64,000 bases of DNA from Aldehydirespirator sp965221215 (GTDB lineage: Bacteria; Actinomycetota; Acidimicrobiia; Acidimicrobiales; Aldehydirespiratoraceae): positions 496,001-560,000 of the forward strand of contig OZ244872.1 in assembly GCA_965221215.1 (NCBI GenBank). The letters are read 5' to 3'. The notes beneath the pieces are model-generated. The model was not told the DNA's origin. It saw nothing but the letters and a program-made list of their open reading frames with translations, and made no database searches. Below are positions 1-8,181 of the stretch, piece after piece (positions within the stretch are counted from its first letter, which is position 1; each line of letters starts with the position of its first letter). A program made the translations under genes and the position numbers.

Positions 1-55
1 CAAGCCTGCCGATAGCAGAACCGACTTTCTTATAGTAGATGAAGGGCAATGGGCC

Positions 56-811
56 ATGCCATGCAGGCGACTGGGAGCAGATGACATGCCCAACGCTCCA
101 AGCCGCGCAGACTCTGCCGCGGTGTCGGGTGGCCGCGGGGATGCAGACCCTGCTGCGGTGTCGGATGGCCGCGGGGACACAGACCCCACTGCGGTGCTGG
201 CCGCCTATTGGAACGAGAGTGAGCGCCTCCTCTACCCGACGGCCACCACCAACCCCGACGCCTACCAGTCGGCGGTGAAGCTGGTCCGTGCCGTGGCCGA
301 TGCGCTGGCCTCCGTCTCCGACCTCGCCGTGCTGGCCGATCGCTGGGAGCACCGGTTAGACATCCTGGATGAGGCGGCGAAGGCGGCTGGTGTGCCGGTC
401 GCCCACGGCCTGGCGGAGGCGACCGCGGGTTGCGGGTTCGCGGTCCGCCGCCGCGAGCTGCTGGCCGAGCGGGCCGAGCGCTGGCGCCGCCAGAGCATCG
501 CCGCGGCCCGCGAGGCGGGCCGAGTGTGGGCGGTGATCCACGAGCAGGGCGACCTGGGCGCCGGTCTGGCCGATCCGTACCAGTGCATGGAACTGCACCT
601 GCCCACGGGCCTGGCCGTGGTGAGCATGGTCGAGCCCGACCCGTCGACCATGACCCCCCTCTACGTGGTGACGGTGACCGAGACGGGCGAGTCCGCCGGC
701 GCCTCCGAGGTTGACGCGACCCGCTTCGAGGATCTGGAGACGGCCGACCCGGCGCGGTTCGAGGACAACCGGCAGACCATGCGAGACCGCGTCGAGGCGT
801 CCGGAGCCTGA
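56..811 (+). CDS. hypothetical protein, 5' end uncertain
   Basis: No family is recognised. The reading frame has no stop between the window edge and the ATG at 56, so the real start could lie outside the window; ATGs at 56 and 86 are the visible candidates. The N-terminal part carries a 12-residue tandem repeat of the type AAVSxGRGDxDP (about nt 115-205). The rest is an Ala/Arg-rich, mostly helical-looking region of about 190 residues, with an acidic end. I see no signal peptide or membrane segment. The strong GC bias at third codon positions and the length support a real gene. It converges with the AIR-synthase-like gene downstream. Confidence 0.55.
   Translation: MPCRRLGADDMPNAPSRADSAAVSGGRGDADPAAVSDGRGDTDPTAVLAAYWNESERLLYPTATTNPDAYQSAVKLVRAVADALASVSDLAVLADRWEHRLDILDEAAKAAGVPVAHGLAEATAGCGFAVRRRELLAERAERWRRQSIAAAREAGRVWAVIHEQGDLGAGLADPYQCMELHLPTGLAVVSMVEPDPSTMTPLYVVTVTETGESAGASEVDATRFEDLETADPARFEDNRQTMRDRVEASGA
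115..205 (+). repeat. 36-bp in-frame tandem repeat
   Basis: Two full copies and one partial copy of a 36-bp unit built around GCGGTGTCGG-TGGCCGCGGGGA encode AAVSGGRGDADP, AAVSDGRGDTDP and TAV. Because the unit is a multiple of three, a change in copy number would keep the frame. Confidence 0.7.
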
Positions 812-920
812 GCCGGTCCCTGGCCACAACCCGGTGCCGTGTCGAGGCGGTTGACGCTTGTGGCAGTCCACTGCTCCAACTCGGCACCGCTGGTCGAGTC
901 GTGGCGAGGCGGCTGGAGCC

Positions 921-1856
921 CTACCAGAGCCCGGTGATGGGCTCGCGCCTGAGGTCGAACACTTCGCGGCGCTCATCCCGGTGCTGCACCGTGAGCAACC
1001 CGCGGTTGGTAACGGTGCCCGCAGCCGCGGCCGCGAGTCCGGCCGAGCGGAACAGGTCCACGCACTGCTCGGGACGGTCGGTGGTGAGCCAGAACGCGTA
1101 GGTCGCGAAGCAGGTCAACCAGCGGTCCAGGCTGACTCCGGCCGGTAAGGGCAGCTTGTCCAAGTCGATGTCGGCTCCGAGCCTTCCGGGCTCGAGGAGC
1201 ATGGCCAGCGAGCCGATCGAGCCGGCCATGCTCACGTCCTTGGCGGCCGACGCCAGATCGTCGCGGGCGGCACGGGCCAGCAGGCGCACGTCGGCGGCCA
1301 GACGAGGTCCGCGGGTGCCGATGCTGGTGAAGAAGTCGAAGTCGGCTCGCATGCGGCCGTCGACGCAGCATGCGAACACCAGGTGCTGGCCGGCACGGAC
1401 CCGGCTCACTGACAGCACCCGTTCGACGTCGCCCACCGCGAAGGCCGACAGCGCCGGCTCGCCCTCGTGCTCGGTGATGTGCCCGCCCACGATGGGCACG
1501 TCGTAGAGGCGGGCCGCCTCGGCCATGCCTCCCAGCGCCTCGGCCGCCACGCTCCCAGCTGCGACCACCGTGTTGACGATGGCTCTGGGGACCGCCCCCA
1601 TGGCGGCCAGGTCGTTGACGTTGGCCAGCACGGCGGCGATGCCCGCCGCCCGAGGATCGGAGGCCACGAACGCCGGATGCATCGCCTCGCCGCAGACCAC
1701 GACGGAGCCTCCGGCGGGCACCTCCACGACCGCGCCGTCGTCGCCGGGCCCGGTCACCGGATCGGAGACTTCGACGGCGCGGCGAACGGCCCCGATGGCG
1801 CCCTTGGCTCGCAAGCCCGCGTGGTCCCTCACCGCGGCCACCAACTCGTCCAGCAA
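921..1856 (-). CDS. AIR synthase (PurM/SelD/ThiL)-like protein, Sll0787/NitF type
   Basis: This is a PurM-superfamily ATP-grasp-like fold protein. Visible hallmarks are the GPGDDGAVVEV nucleotide/metal segment, VNDLAAMGAVPRAIVN (the ND.AAMGA motif of AIR synthase, ThiL and HypE) and a conserved VGGHITEHEG stretch. Proteins of this kind (Sll0787/MSMEG family) accompany a nitrilase, a radical SAM protein and a GNAT protein in Nit1C clusters; the latter two are found 8 kb away here. The start is uncertain. The frame stays open to 2216, but that stretch runs through a dispersed repeat and into the divergent gene. TTG at 1856 gives a normal 311-residue length; TTG at 1844 or GTG at 1841 are alternatives. 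The substrate is unknown. Confidence 0.78.
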   Translation of the reverse strand: MLDELVAAVRDHAGLRAKGAIGAVRRAVEVSDPVTGPGDDGAVVEVPAGGSVVVCGEAMHPAFVASDPRAAGIAAVLANVNDLAAMGAVPRAIVNTVVAAGSVAAEALGGMAEAARLYDVPIVGGHITEHEGEPALSAFAVGDVERVLSVSRVRAGQHLVFACCVDGRMRADFDFFTSIGTRGPRLAADVRLLARAARDDLASAAKDVSMAGSIGSLAMLLEPGRLGADIDLDKLPLPAGVSLDRWLTCFATYAFWLTTDRPEQCVDLFRSAGLAAAAAGTVTNRGLLTVQHRDERREVFDLRREPITGLW

Positions 1857-2181
1857 GAACGAATCCGGTGATGATGCTTCCGGTGTTGCCGTCTCCGGGG
1901 TGGCTGCCTCTCTCGACGGCCGCTGCGCCGGTTCCGTTCCCTTCGGGCCGGTCGTCTCCCGCGATGTGGGCACGGCCGCACGGTACAGCCGCGGCGCGGT
2001 CTCGGTCCGTCGCGTCGCAGCGGGGTCGTTCCAGTTCTTGTTCGCAGCGCTCTCGGGCCGCCCAAACCCCGGCAACACAGCCCACGGCCTCGCCCGTACG
2101 GGCCCGACTCGCTCGCCTGCCCGCTCGGCGGATGCATCGGCACTCGTAGAGTTAGTGCGGTTCGATGAGACGGCTGCCTGC
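1857..2181. other. divergent intergenic region with diverged repeat copy
   Basis: About 325 bases separate the AIR-synthase-like gene (minus) from the uncharacterised gene (plus). More than a third of it, about 2008-2128, is a diverged inverted copy of the window's dispersed repeat. The remainder should hold the divergent promoters, but I can pick out no convincing -35/-10 pair. Long frames exist on both strands and look like high-GC artefacts. Confidence 0.5.
2008..2128 (-). repeat. dispersed repeat, copy A (diverged)
   Basis: Shares GTCGCGTCGCAG, TTCTTGTTCGC, ACGGCCTCGCCCGTA and the closing CGCTCGG block with the other copies at 13789, 40982 and 41775. An extra ~20-nt segment (AAACCCCGGCAACACAG) interrupts it. 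The orientation is inverted relative to the copies at 13789 and 40982. Confidence 0.7.
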
Positions 2182-3108
2182 ATGTTCGACCTAGACCCCG
2201 CCTCACCCAACATCATGCCGTCGCGCTACCGGCAGGTGTCGGTGGCCTCGGTGCCGAGCCTGGCGGCCGATGACCTCGTGGCCCGCTTCGGTGGACGGGA
2301 GGCGTACTGCCGGACCAGATTCGTGGTGGCCCGACACCAGGCCGACCCGGAGCGCTGCGCGCTGGTGGAACTGGCCCGCAACGGCAGCGACGACCTGTTC
2401 TCGCCCGCGGCCGCCGTTCGGGTGCTGGCGGGCGCGGAGGAGTGTGCCTACCTGCGCGACGACGGTGCCGATCCCGCAATCGCCTCCCACCTGGCTCGGG
2501 TGGCTCGCCGCCGCCCGGACCGGCGCTGCATCGTGGTGGAGGGCCGGTACCGCCATGTCAGCTTCCTGCTCAACCCCCAGCCGGTGCCGGTCACGGTGGT
2601 GGACGTGGTGCCGCCCGAGCCGTCCAAGCTCGCCGATCAGGTGGCCAGGGTGCTGGACTCGGCCGAGGATCTGCCGCCCATCGCGGTGAGCGAGCGCATC
2701 GTCGACAGCCGCTCGCTGGTGACGGCGCCGGTGCCCGACGCGCTGATCGTTCCCTGCCGGGGCGGCGGGGTGGAGATCGAGGGCGTGGCGGTGGCGCACC
2801 TCGACGAGCGGCCGGCCGCGACGGCAGGCTCGGCCCTGCTCGGCTGCCGGCGCTCCCAGCAGATCCACCGCTGGTTCTACGGCGCCGAGGCGGACCGGAC
2901 CATCGACTGGTGCCCCCGCGGCCTGATCGGCGCCGACCGGGGCCTCGACGGTCTGGTGCTGAGCCGCTGCTGTCTGCGAGAGGAGGGACTTGAGCGCCCC
3001 GAAGGCTTGCAGCAAGCAGGAACAACCGTGATGGTGCCGTGGGGAGCCACCCTCGCTGAGGTTCACCAGGCTCTCCGATTGCTAGCTGGTATCATGGAGG
3101 ACCAGTGA
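2182..3108 (+). CDS. conserved uncharacterised protein
   Basis: I do not recognise a characterised family; it may be one of the recently numbered actinobacterial DUFs. ATG at 2182 and ATG at 2215 (MPSRYRQVSV) are both possible starts; the second begins with the most protein-like sequence. The soluble protein of about 300 residues has clustered Cys/His near its C-terminus (LLGCRRSQQIHRWFYG, DWCPRGLIG, LSRCCLREEG), which could bind metal or form an active site. It ends 10 nt before the lyase gene and runs in the same direction as the importer and nitrile hydratase genes, so it is probably the first gene of that operon. Confidence 0.7.
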   Translation: MFDLDPASPNIMPSRYRQVSVASVPSLAADDLVARFGGREAYCRTRFVVARHQADPERCALVELARNGSDDLFSPAAAVRVLAGAEECAYLRDDGADPAIASHLARVARRRPDRRCIVVEGRYRHVSFLLNPQPVPVTVVDVVPPEPSKLADQVARVLDSAEDLPPIAVSERIVDSRSLVTAPVPDALIVPCRGGGVEIEGVAVAHLDERPAATAGSALLGCRRSQQIHRWFYGAEADRTIDWCPRGLIGADRGLDGLVLSRCCLREEGLERPEGLQQAGTTVMVPWGATLAEVHQALRLLAGIMEDQ

Positions 3109-3118
3109 GGCAAGGCTG

Positions 3119-4468
3119 ATGGACGCGCACCTGATCGACTCGGCGGTCTACGGACACGGGTGGTCCACCCCGGAGTCGCTGGCGATCTTCTCCGAGCGGG
3201 CCCGCCTGACGCGCTGGGTGGACGTGCTCAAGGCTCTCGCTGCTGCCCAGGCCGACCTGGACATCATTCCCGAGGCCTCGGCCCGGGCCATCGACGGACT
3301 TGACACCGCCAGCCTCGACCCGGCCGCGCTCGGCGCCGAGACCCGGCGGACCTCGCACTCCACCATCGGGCTGGTGCGCGAGCTTCAGGCCCGCCTGCCC
3401 GAGCATGCCCGCGAGCATGTCTACTACGGGGCCACCGTGCAGGACGTCTCCGACAACGCTGCCGCCCTGGAGATGCGGGCCGTCGGAGCCATCGTGTGGC
3501 GCGACCTGCGGGCGGTGGAGGGCTCGCTGATCGAGTTGGCGGCGCGCCACCGCGACACGCCCATGCTGGGCCGCACCCACGGTCAGCCCGGAGCGCCGAT
3601 CACGTTCGGGTTCAAGGCCGCGTCGTGGGCCGACGAGACCGCCCGGCACCTCCAGCGCTGGCGCCAGAGCCGCCCCCGGCTGGTGGTGGGCCAGCTGGCC
3701 GGCGCAGTCGGGGTGCTGGGCTTCTACGGCGAGGTGGGCCCCGAGCTGCGCCGCCGCTTCTGCGAGCGGCTCGGGCTGAGCGAGCCGACCATCTCATGGC
3801 TCACCGCCCGGGACCGCATTGCCGAGTTCGCCAACAACGCCTCCATGGCCGCGGCCACCATGGCCCGCATCGCCAACGAGGTCTACAACCTCCAGCGACG
3901 CGAGATCTCCGAGCTGGCCGAGGGCGCCTCGGGCGACACGATGGGCAGCATCACCATGCCCCACAAGCGCAACCCCGAGGGCAGCGAGCAGATGGTCACC
4001 CTGGCCCGGCTGGTGCGCTCGGCCGCCGGGGTGCTGACCGAGACCATGGTCGGCGACCACGAGCGCGACGGCAGAACCTGGAAGACCGAATGGGTGATGC
4101 TGCCTGAGCTGTGCCACTACCTGCTGGCCCAGCTCAGCATGGCCCGAAACCTGGCCGCGGGTATCGAGGTGGACGCCGACGCCATGGCGGCCAACCTTGA
4201 GACCATGGGCGACTTCGGATCCCAGGAGCTGCTCAAGCGGCTGTCACCGAGGCTGGGCAAGCATCGGGCCAATGACGAGCTGCAACTCGCCTACCGGCGG
4301 GCCCGCGAGCAGGGCCTGACCCTGGTCGAGAGCCTCGCCGGCATCGCCGAGCCGGAGGAGCTCGAGGGGCTGGACCGGCCCGAGACCGGCTCGGCCCCGG
4401 CGATGGTCGACGCAGTCGTGGCATCGGCTGTGACCCGGCGCCAGGAAGAGCCCGAGGACTGGGCTTGA
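3119..4468 (+). CDS. adenylosuccinate lyase / fumarase-superfamily lyase
   Basis: The 449-residue protein belongs to the superfamily that includes adenylosuccinate lyase, argininosuccinate lyase and carboxymuconate cycloisomerase. The signature loop GSITMPHKRNPEGSEQ is intact, and TRRTSHSTIG and LGRTHGQPGAP match the other two conserved blocks with the catalytic His residues. These enzymes beta-eliminate fumarate or a related acid from an N- or C-linked substrate. The gene sits 10 nt after the uncharacterised gene and before a nitrogen-type importer and nitrile hydratase. It is therefore more likely an accessory lyase than the housekeeping PurB; the substrate cannot be told from sequence. Confidence 0.85.
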   Translation: MDAHLIDSAVYGHGWSTPESLAIFSERARLTRWVDVLKALAAAQADLDIIPEASARAIDGLDTASLDPAALGAETRRTSHSTIGLVRELQARLPEHAREHVYYGATVQDVSDNAAALEMRAVGAIVWRDLRAVEGSLIELAARHRDTPMLGRTHGQPGAPITFGFKAASWADETARHLQRWRQSRPRLVVGQLAGAVGVLGFYGEVGPELRRRFCERLGLSEPTISWLTARDRIAEFANNASMAAATMARIANEVYNLQRREISELAEGASGDTMGSITMPHKRNPEGSEQMVTLARLVRSAAGVLTETMVGDHERDGRTWKTEWVMLPELCHYLLAQLSMARNLAAGIEVDADAMAANLETMGDFGSQELLKRLSPRLGKHRANDELQLAYRRAREQGLTLVESLAGIAEPEELEGLDRPETGSAPAMVDAVVASAVTRRQEEPEDWA

Positions 4469-4487
4469 GGCCGAGCGAATGGGCGAG
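4467..4487 (+). repeat. fragment of the dispersed repeat
   Basis: The first ~20 nt of the dispersed element (GAGGCCGAGCGAATGGGCGAG) overlap the stop codon of the lyase gene, as the longer copies do behind other genes. Similar 12-nt stubs occur at 28348-28359 and 53865-53876. Confidence 0.5.
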
Positions 4488-4598
4488 AACCGCGGTGTTG
4501 CAGTCTTGGCATCGATCGACGGTGGCTGGCAGACTCGCCCGACGCCGGACCCGCGGCAGCGGTCGGGCCGATCGGGTCAGGCCGTGGGAGGCGAGGCG

Positions 4599-5804
4599 AT
4601 GAGACGCAACGGTTCGTTCTGGAGGCCGCGCGCTGCGATGCTTGCCCTGGCCGTCGTGGCGCTGATGGCCGCGGCGTGCGGCGAAGCCGAGGATTCCGCT
4701 CCGGCCGTCCCCGAGCCCGCGGCACAGCCTGAACCGGCTCCCGAGCCCTCACCTGAGCCGGCCCCCGAGCCGGAGTCGGAGCCCGAACCAGCGCCCGAGC
4801 CTGAGCCCGACTTGGCGGCGGAGCGGTGCCAGCGCAACCGCGACGCCGGCACGGTCACCTTCGTCACCGGCTTCGACTTCGCGGCTGCGGCCGGGATCGT
4901 CGAGGCCATCGTCGCCGATGCTCAGGGCTACTTCGACGAGCTCTGCATCGACTTCGAGCTGCAGCCCGGGTTCGGTCCGGCCAACGCAGCGCTGGTGATG
5001 GAGGGCAAGGCCCAGTTCGGCACGTCGGGGTCGTTCGCCGAGGTGGTCACCAACAATGTCGCCGGCGAGGGTGATCTGGTGGCGGTGATCCACTGGGGCC
5101 GCACCGCCATCCAGGCGCTGGTGCTGCCGGAGGGAAGCCCCATCGACGACTTCGCCGACCTGTGCGGAAGCCTCATCGGAATCAAGGGCGACCTGCCCCA
5201 TTCGATTCAGGCCGCGGTGGCCCTGTCGGGCATCGACCGGGGCTGCTTCGAGGAGGTGCTGCTCGACGGCTTCGACCCGGTGGCCCACCTCGAGCTCGGC
5301 ATCGACGCGCTGCCCGTCTACAAGTCGAACGAGCCCAACACCCTCACCAACAGCGGTGTGGCCTTCACCATGCTGGATCCGCTCGACTTCGACGTGCCCT
5401 CCAGCTTCGGCGTCGTCTTCACCAGGCAGTCGCTCATCGACGAGCACCCAGAGTTGGCGGCCGATGTGGTGAGAGCCCTGATCCGCGGCCAGGCCTTCGC
5501 CGCGGCCAACCCCGACCTGGCCGTGGAGCAGGCGTTCGAGCTGATCGAGGCCGCCGGCAACCCGCTGTATTTCGCCATGGAGTCGGAGCGCTACCGCTGG
5601 GGCGTGGAGTCCGCACTGATCGCCGACCTCGCGGCAGCCGGTGCGGGGGTGGGCATCCCCGACCTCGACCTGTTCGAAGCTGAGATAGAGGCGCTGGTCC
5701 ACGCCGGTGTGTACGAGACGACGCCCGACTGGCGCCCCATGGCGAACGCCGACATCGCCGAGAGCGTCTACGACGGCGCCACCCTCATCTGGCCCGGACC
5801 CTGA
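4599..5804 (+). CDS. ABC importer substrate-binding lipoprotein (NMT1/SsuA-like)
   Basis: ATG at 4599 is preceded by a GGGAGGCGAGG purine run and begins a lipoprotein signal: basic MRRNGSFWRPR, a hydrophobic core, then lipobox MAAAC. A Pro/Glu linker of about 35 residues follows (EPAPEP-type repeats), then an NMT1/THI5-like periplasmic-binding domain beginning GTVTFVTGFDFAAAAGIVEA and containing GKAQFGTSGSFAEVV. Relatives bind pyrimidine precursors, sulfonates, nitrate or aromatic acids. ATPase and permease genes follow directly, so this is a complete importer. The neighbouring nitrile hydratase suggests a nitrile-, amide- or cyanate-like nitrogen source, which is inference. Confidence 0.9.
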   Translation: MRRNGSFWRPRAAMLALAVVALMAAACGEAEDSAPAVPEPAAQPEPAPEPSPEPAPEPESEPEPAPEPEPDLAAERCQRNRDAGTVTFVTGFDFAAAAGIVEAIVADAQGYFDELCIDFELQPGFGPANAALVMEGKAQFGTSGSFAEVVTNNVAGEGDLVAVIHWGRTAIQALVLPEGSPIDDFADLCGSLIGIKGDLPHSIQAAVALSGIDRGCFEEVLLDGFDPVAHLELGIDALPVYKSNEPNTLTNSGVAFTMLDPLDFDVPSSFGVVFTRQSLIDEHPELAADVVRALIRGQAFAAANPDLAVEQAFELIEAAGNPLYFAMESERYRWGVESALIADLAAAGAGVGIPDLDLFEAEIEALVHAGVYETTPDWRPMANADIAESVYDGATLIWPGP

Positions 5805-5811
5805 CTCCCCG

Positions 5812-6594
5812 GTGAGCGCGCCCGCCGTCAGCTTCGAGGCGGTGTCGAAGTGGTTCAGACCCAAGGGCAGCCTCGTCCACGCCCTGTCGAAGGTCAGCCT
5901 CGACGTGCAGCCGTCGGAGTTTGTGAGCCTCATCGGACCGTCGGGCTGCGGCAAGTCCACCATGCTGCGCCTGGCCGGGGGGCTGCTCGAGCCTGACCGG
6001 GGCACGGTGGCCGTCAACAGCCAGACGCCGGCCGAGGCCCGCCGCCAGAAGCGCTACGGCTTCGTGCCGCAGCATCCGGCGCTGCTGCCGTGGCGGACGG
6101 TGCGCCGCAACGTGTCGCTGCTCTCCGACGTCAACCGCCGCGCCGGCCGCGGCGCCATGTCCGAAGACGACCAGCTCGCCATGCTCGACGGAATCGGGCT
6201 GACGCCGTTCCTCGACTCGCTGCCGAGGGAGCTGAGCGGCGGCTTGCAGCAGCGGGTGAGCATCGCCCGGGCGTTCGCGCTGGGGGCGCCGGTGCTGATG
6301 ATGGACGAGCCGTTCTCGGCTCTCGACGAGATCACCCGAGCCGACATGCGCTACCTGCTGCTCGAGGCGTGGGAGCGGATCGGCAGCACGGTGCTGTTCG
6401 TGACCCACTCGATTCCCGAGGCGGTGGTGCTGTCTGACCGGGTGGCGGTCCTCAGCGGCCGGCCGGGGCGCATCACTGCGGTCGTGGATGTGCCGTTGGG
6501 CAGGCCGCGCCACGCCGAGGTGGAGGACAGCGACGACTATCACCGCGTCCTGGCCGAGGTCCGGGCCGCGCTGAGGCAAGGCTGGTCGAACTGA
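5812..6594 (+). CDS. ABC importer ATPase (SsuB/TauB-like)
   Basis: GTG at 5812 follows the lipoprotein stop by 7 nt and gives 260 residues. The nucleotide-binding fold is complete: Walker A GPSGCGKST (residues 42-50), Q-loop near YGFVPQHPALLPW, signature LSGGLQQR, Walker B VLMMDEPFSALDE and switch His in FVTHSIPEA. The sequence belongs to the nitrate/sulfonate/taurine ATPase group. It energises the permease encoded immediately downstream, whose ATG overlaps this gene's TGA by one base. Confidence 0.92.
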   Translation: MSAPAVSFEAVSKWFRPKGSLVHALSKVSLDVQPSEFVSLIGPSGCGKSTMLRLAGGLLEPDRGTVAVNSQTPAEARRQKRYGFVPQHPALLPWRTVRRNVSLLSDVNRRAGRGAMSEDDQLAMLDGIGLTPFLDSLPRELSGGLQQRVSIARAFALGAPVLMMDEPFSALDEITRADMRYLLLEAWERIGSTVLFVTHSIPEAVVLSDRVAVLSGRPGRITAVVDVPLGRPRHAEVEDSDDYHRVLAEVRAALRQGWSN

Positions 6595-7430
6595 TGGCCG
6601 GCCGCGCCGGGGTGCCGCAGGATGTCGAGCAGCCGCCCGACGCGCCGCGCCGGCCGCTGCGCCGGGCCCTGCTGCTGGCTGCGCCCTTCGCCGGTCTGCC
6701 CGCCTTCTTCGTGGGCTGGGAGCTGTACGTGCGGATCCGCGACCTGCGGCCCCTCACTCTGCCGCGGCCCTCCGACGTGATTCGCCATGTGGCCGAGAAC
6801 CCCGGCTTCTACGCCCAGAACGGCTGGGTCACGGTGCAGGAGGCCTTCTGGGGGTTCGTGCTGGCGTTCCTGGTCGCCCTCGTCGTCGCCACCGCCATGG
6901 CCCACTCGCAGTTCATGGAGCGGGCCACGCTGCCGGTGATTGTGCTGGTGCAGTCGACGCCGGTGGCGGTGCTGGTGCCGATCTTCCTGCTGTGGTTCGG
7001 GTTCTCGCCCTGGCCGAAGATCCTGACCGCCATGTTGTTCGCCTGGGTTCCCTTCGTCGCCAACGCGCTCATCGGGCTGCGCTCGATCGACGAGGACACC
7101 CACGAGCTGCTGCGGTCGGTGAACGCCGGCCGCTGGGAGGTCTACTGGCGGCTGCGGTTCCCGCACTCGCTGCCCTACCTGTTTGCCGCGGGCCGGATCT
7201 GCGTGGGTCTGGCGCTGGTGGGGGCGGTCATCGGCGAGTTCTTCAATTCACGCGACGGCTTGGGGAACGCGGCCCGGGTGGCCCAGTCCCGGCTGCTGGT
7301 CGAACAGCTCTGGGGCAGCGTCTTCGTGCTGGCCTTCATCGGCGTGGCCTTCGTCCTGCTGCTCATCGCGGCAGAGAAGCGGGTGCTGCGCTGGCATGCC
7401 TCCCAGAGGGCCGACCACCGCGGCGTCTGA
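6594..7430 (+). CDS. ABC importer permease (SsuC-like)
   Basis: A 278-residue inner-membrane protein of the BPD_transp_1 family. Hydrophobic segments include residues ~20-40, ~80-105, ~115-140 and two near the C-terminus (VFVLAFIGVAFVLLLIA). The cytoplasmic coupling loop that docks on the ATPase is visible as HELLRSVNAGRWEVYWRLRF, with the characteristic conserved Gly. TGA and ATG overlap (TGATG) with the ATPase gene, indicating translational coupling. It completes the importer encoded with the 4599 and 5812 genes. Confidence 0.92.
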   Translation: MAGRAGVPQDVEQPPDAPRRPLRRALLLAAPFAGLPAFFVGWELYVRIRDLRPLTLPRPSDVIRHVAENPGFYAQNGWVTVQEAFWGFVLAFLVALVVATAMAHSQFMERATLPVIVLVQSTPVAVLVPIFLLWFGFSPWPKILTAMLFAWVPFVANALIGLRSIDEDTHELLRSVNAGRWEVYWRLRFPHSLPYLFAAGRICVGLALVGAVIGEFFNSRDGLGNAARVAQSRLLVEQLWGSVFVLAFIGVAFVLLLIAAEKRVLRWHASQRADHRGV

Positions 7431-7454
7431 CGGCACCGGCGCAACCGATTGGGC

Positions 7455-7504
7455 TTCGCACCAACTTGTGCTGGCGCATATAGTCGGACCGCCCGAACGG
7501 TCCG
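7455..7504 (+). promoter_or_regulatory. candidate nitrile hydratase promoter and operator dyad
   Basis: A TATAGT -10-like hexamer (7479-7484) lies 18 nt after TTCGCA (7455-7460). Directly behind it is a perfect 7-bp inverted repeat, CGGACCG-CCCGAA-CGGTCCG (7485-7504), covering the expected transcription start. The ribosome site GGGGAGG and ATG 7522 follow. The dyad could be a repressor site or an mRNA hairpin. The 91-nt gap is one of the largest in this otherwise tight gene run, which supports a separate promoter. Confidence 0.5.
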
Positions 7505-7521
7505 CCGACGGGGAGGCTCCT

Positions 7522-8181
7522 ATGGACGGCATTCATGACATGGGGGGAATGCACGGTTGGGGCACCGTCTCCATCGACCCCGACGAGCCGGTGTTCCGCG
7601 AGCAGTGGCACGGCCGGGCCTTCGCCATGGGGGCCATGTCGATGGGCCTGTCGGGCACCAACCTCGACGCCTTTCGCCACGGCCTGGAGCGCCTGCACCC
7701 CTACGAGTACCTCGCCGACGGCTACTACGGGCGCTGGCTGTCGTGCGCCGAGACGCTGCTGGTGGACAGCGGCGTGATCCCGCCCGGCGCGGTGGAGGCC
7801 CGAGCCCGCAACCTGATGGGGGAGTCGGTGGACGAGCCGGCCGACGTCGCAGAGAACAAGCCCTCCTACGAGCGGGGCGGCGCAGGCTCGCTGCGCGAGA
7901 TCGACGACGAGCCCGCCTTCTCGCCCGGCGACCGGGTGCGGGCCAAGGACTTGCACACCCGCGGCCACACCCGCATGCCGGGATACATCCGCGGCCGGGC
8001 CGGCACCGTCTGCGCCCGGCGCCCCGCCGCGCTGCTGCCCGACACCAACGCCCACTTCCAAGGCGAGAACCCCCAGCACGTCTACACGGTGGAGTTCGAC
8101 TCCGCCGAACTGTGGGGCCCCGGCGCGGAGGCGGCTGCGCTGCGCATCGACCTGTTCGAGAGCTACCTGGAGGCGACCTAG
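7522..8181 (+). CDS. nthB: nitrile hydratase subunit beta
   Basis: A 219-residue beta subunit of nitrile hydratase, the enzyme that hydrates nitriles to amides. It starts with MDGIHDMGGMHGWG, the family's typical N-terminus, and ends with an SH3-like barrel: FSPGDRVRAKDLHTRGHTRMPGYIRG and HVYTVEFDSAELWG. The ATG at 7522 has a GGGGAGG ribosome site. The order beta-alpha-activator is the arrangement typical of cobalt enzymes. Stop and next start abut (TAG ATG), so alpha and beta should be made in matched amounts. Confidence 0.95.
   Translation: MDGIHDMGGMHGWGTVSIDPDEPVFREQWHGRAFAMGAMSMGLSGTNLDAFRHGLERLHPYEYLADGYYGRWLSCAETLLVDSGVIPPGAVEARARNLMGESVDEPADVAENKPSYERGGAGSLREIDDEPAFSPGDRVRAKDLHTRGHTRMPGYIRGRAGTVCARRPAALLPDTNAHFQGENPQHVYTVEFDSAELWGPGAEAAALRIDLFESYLEAT

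Noticed and set aside
1857..2216. N-terminal extension of the AIR-synthase-like protein to 2216
   Set aside because: The extra 120 residues derive from the dispersed repeat and the divergent gene's start region and resemble no AIR-synthase sequence.
3119..4468. Housekeeping purB
   Set aside because: The fumarase-superfamily signature is present, but the gene lies with an importer and nitrile hydratase instead of purine genes; the reaction cannot be fixed by sequence reading.
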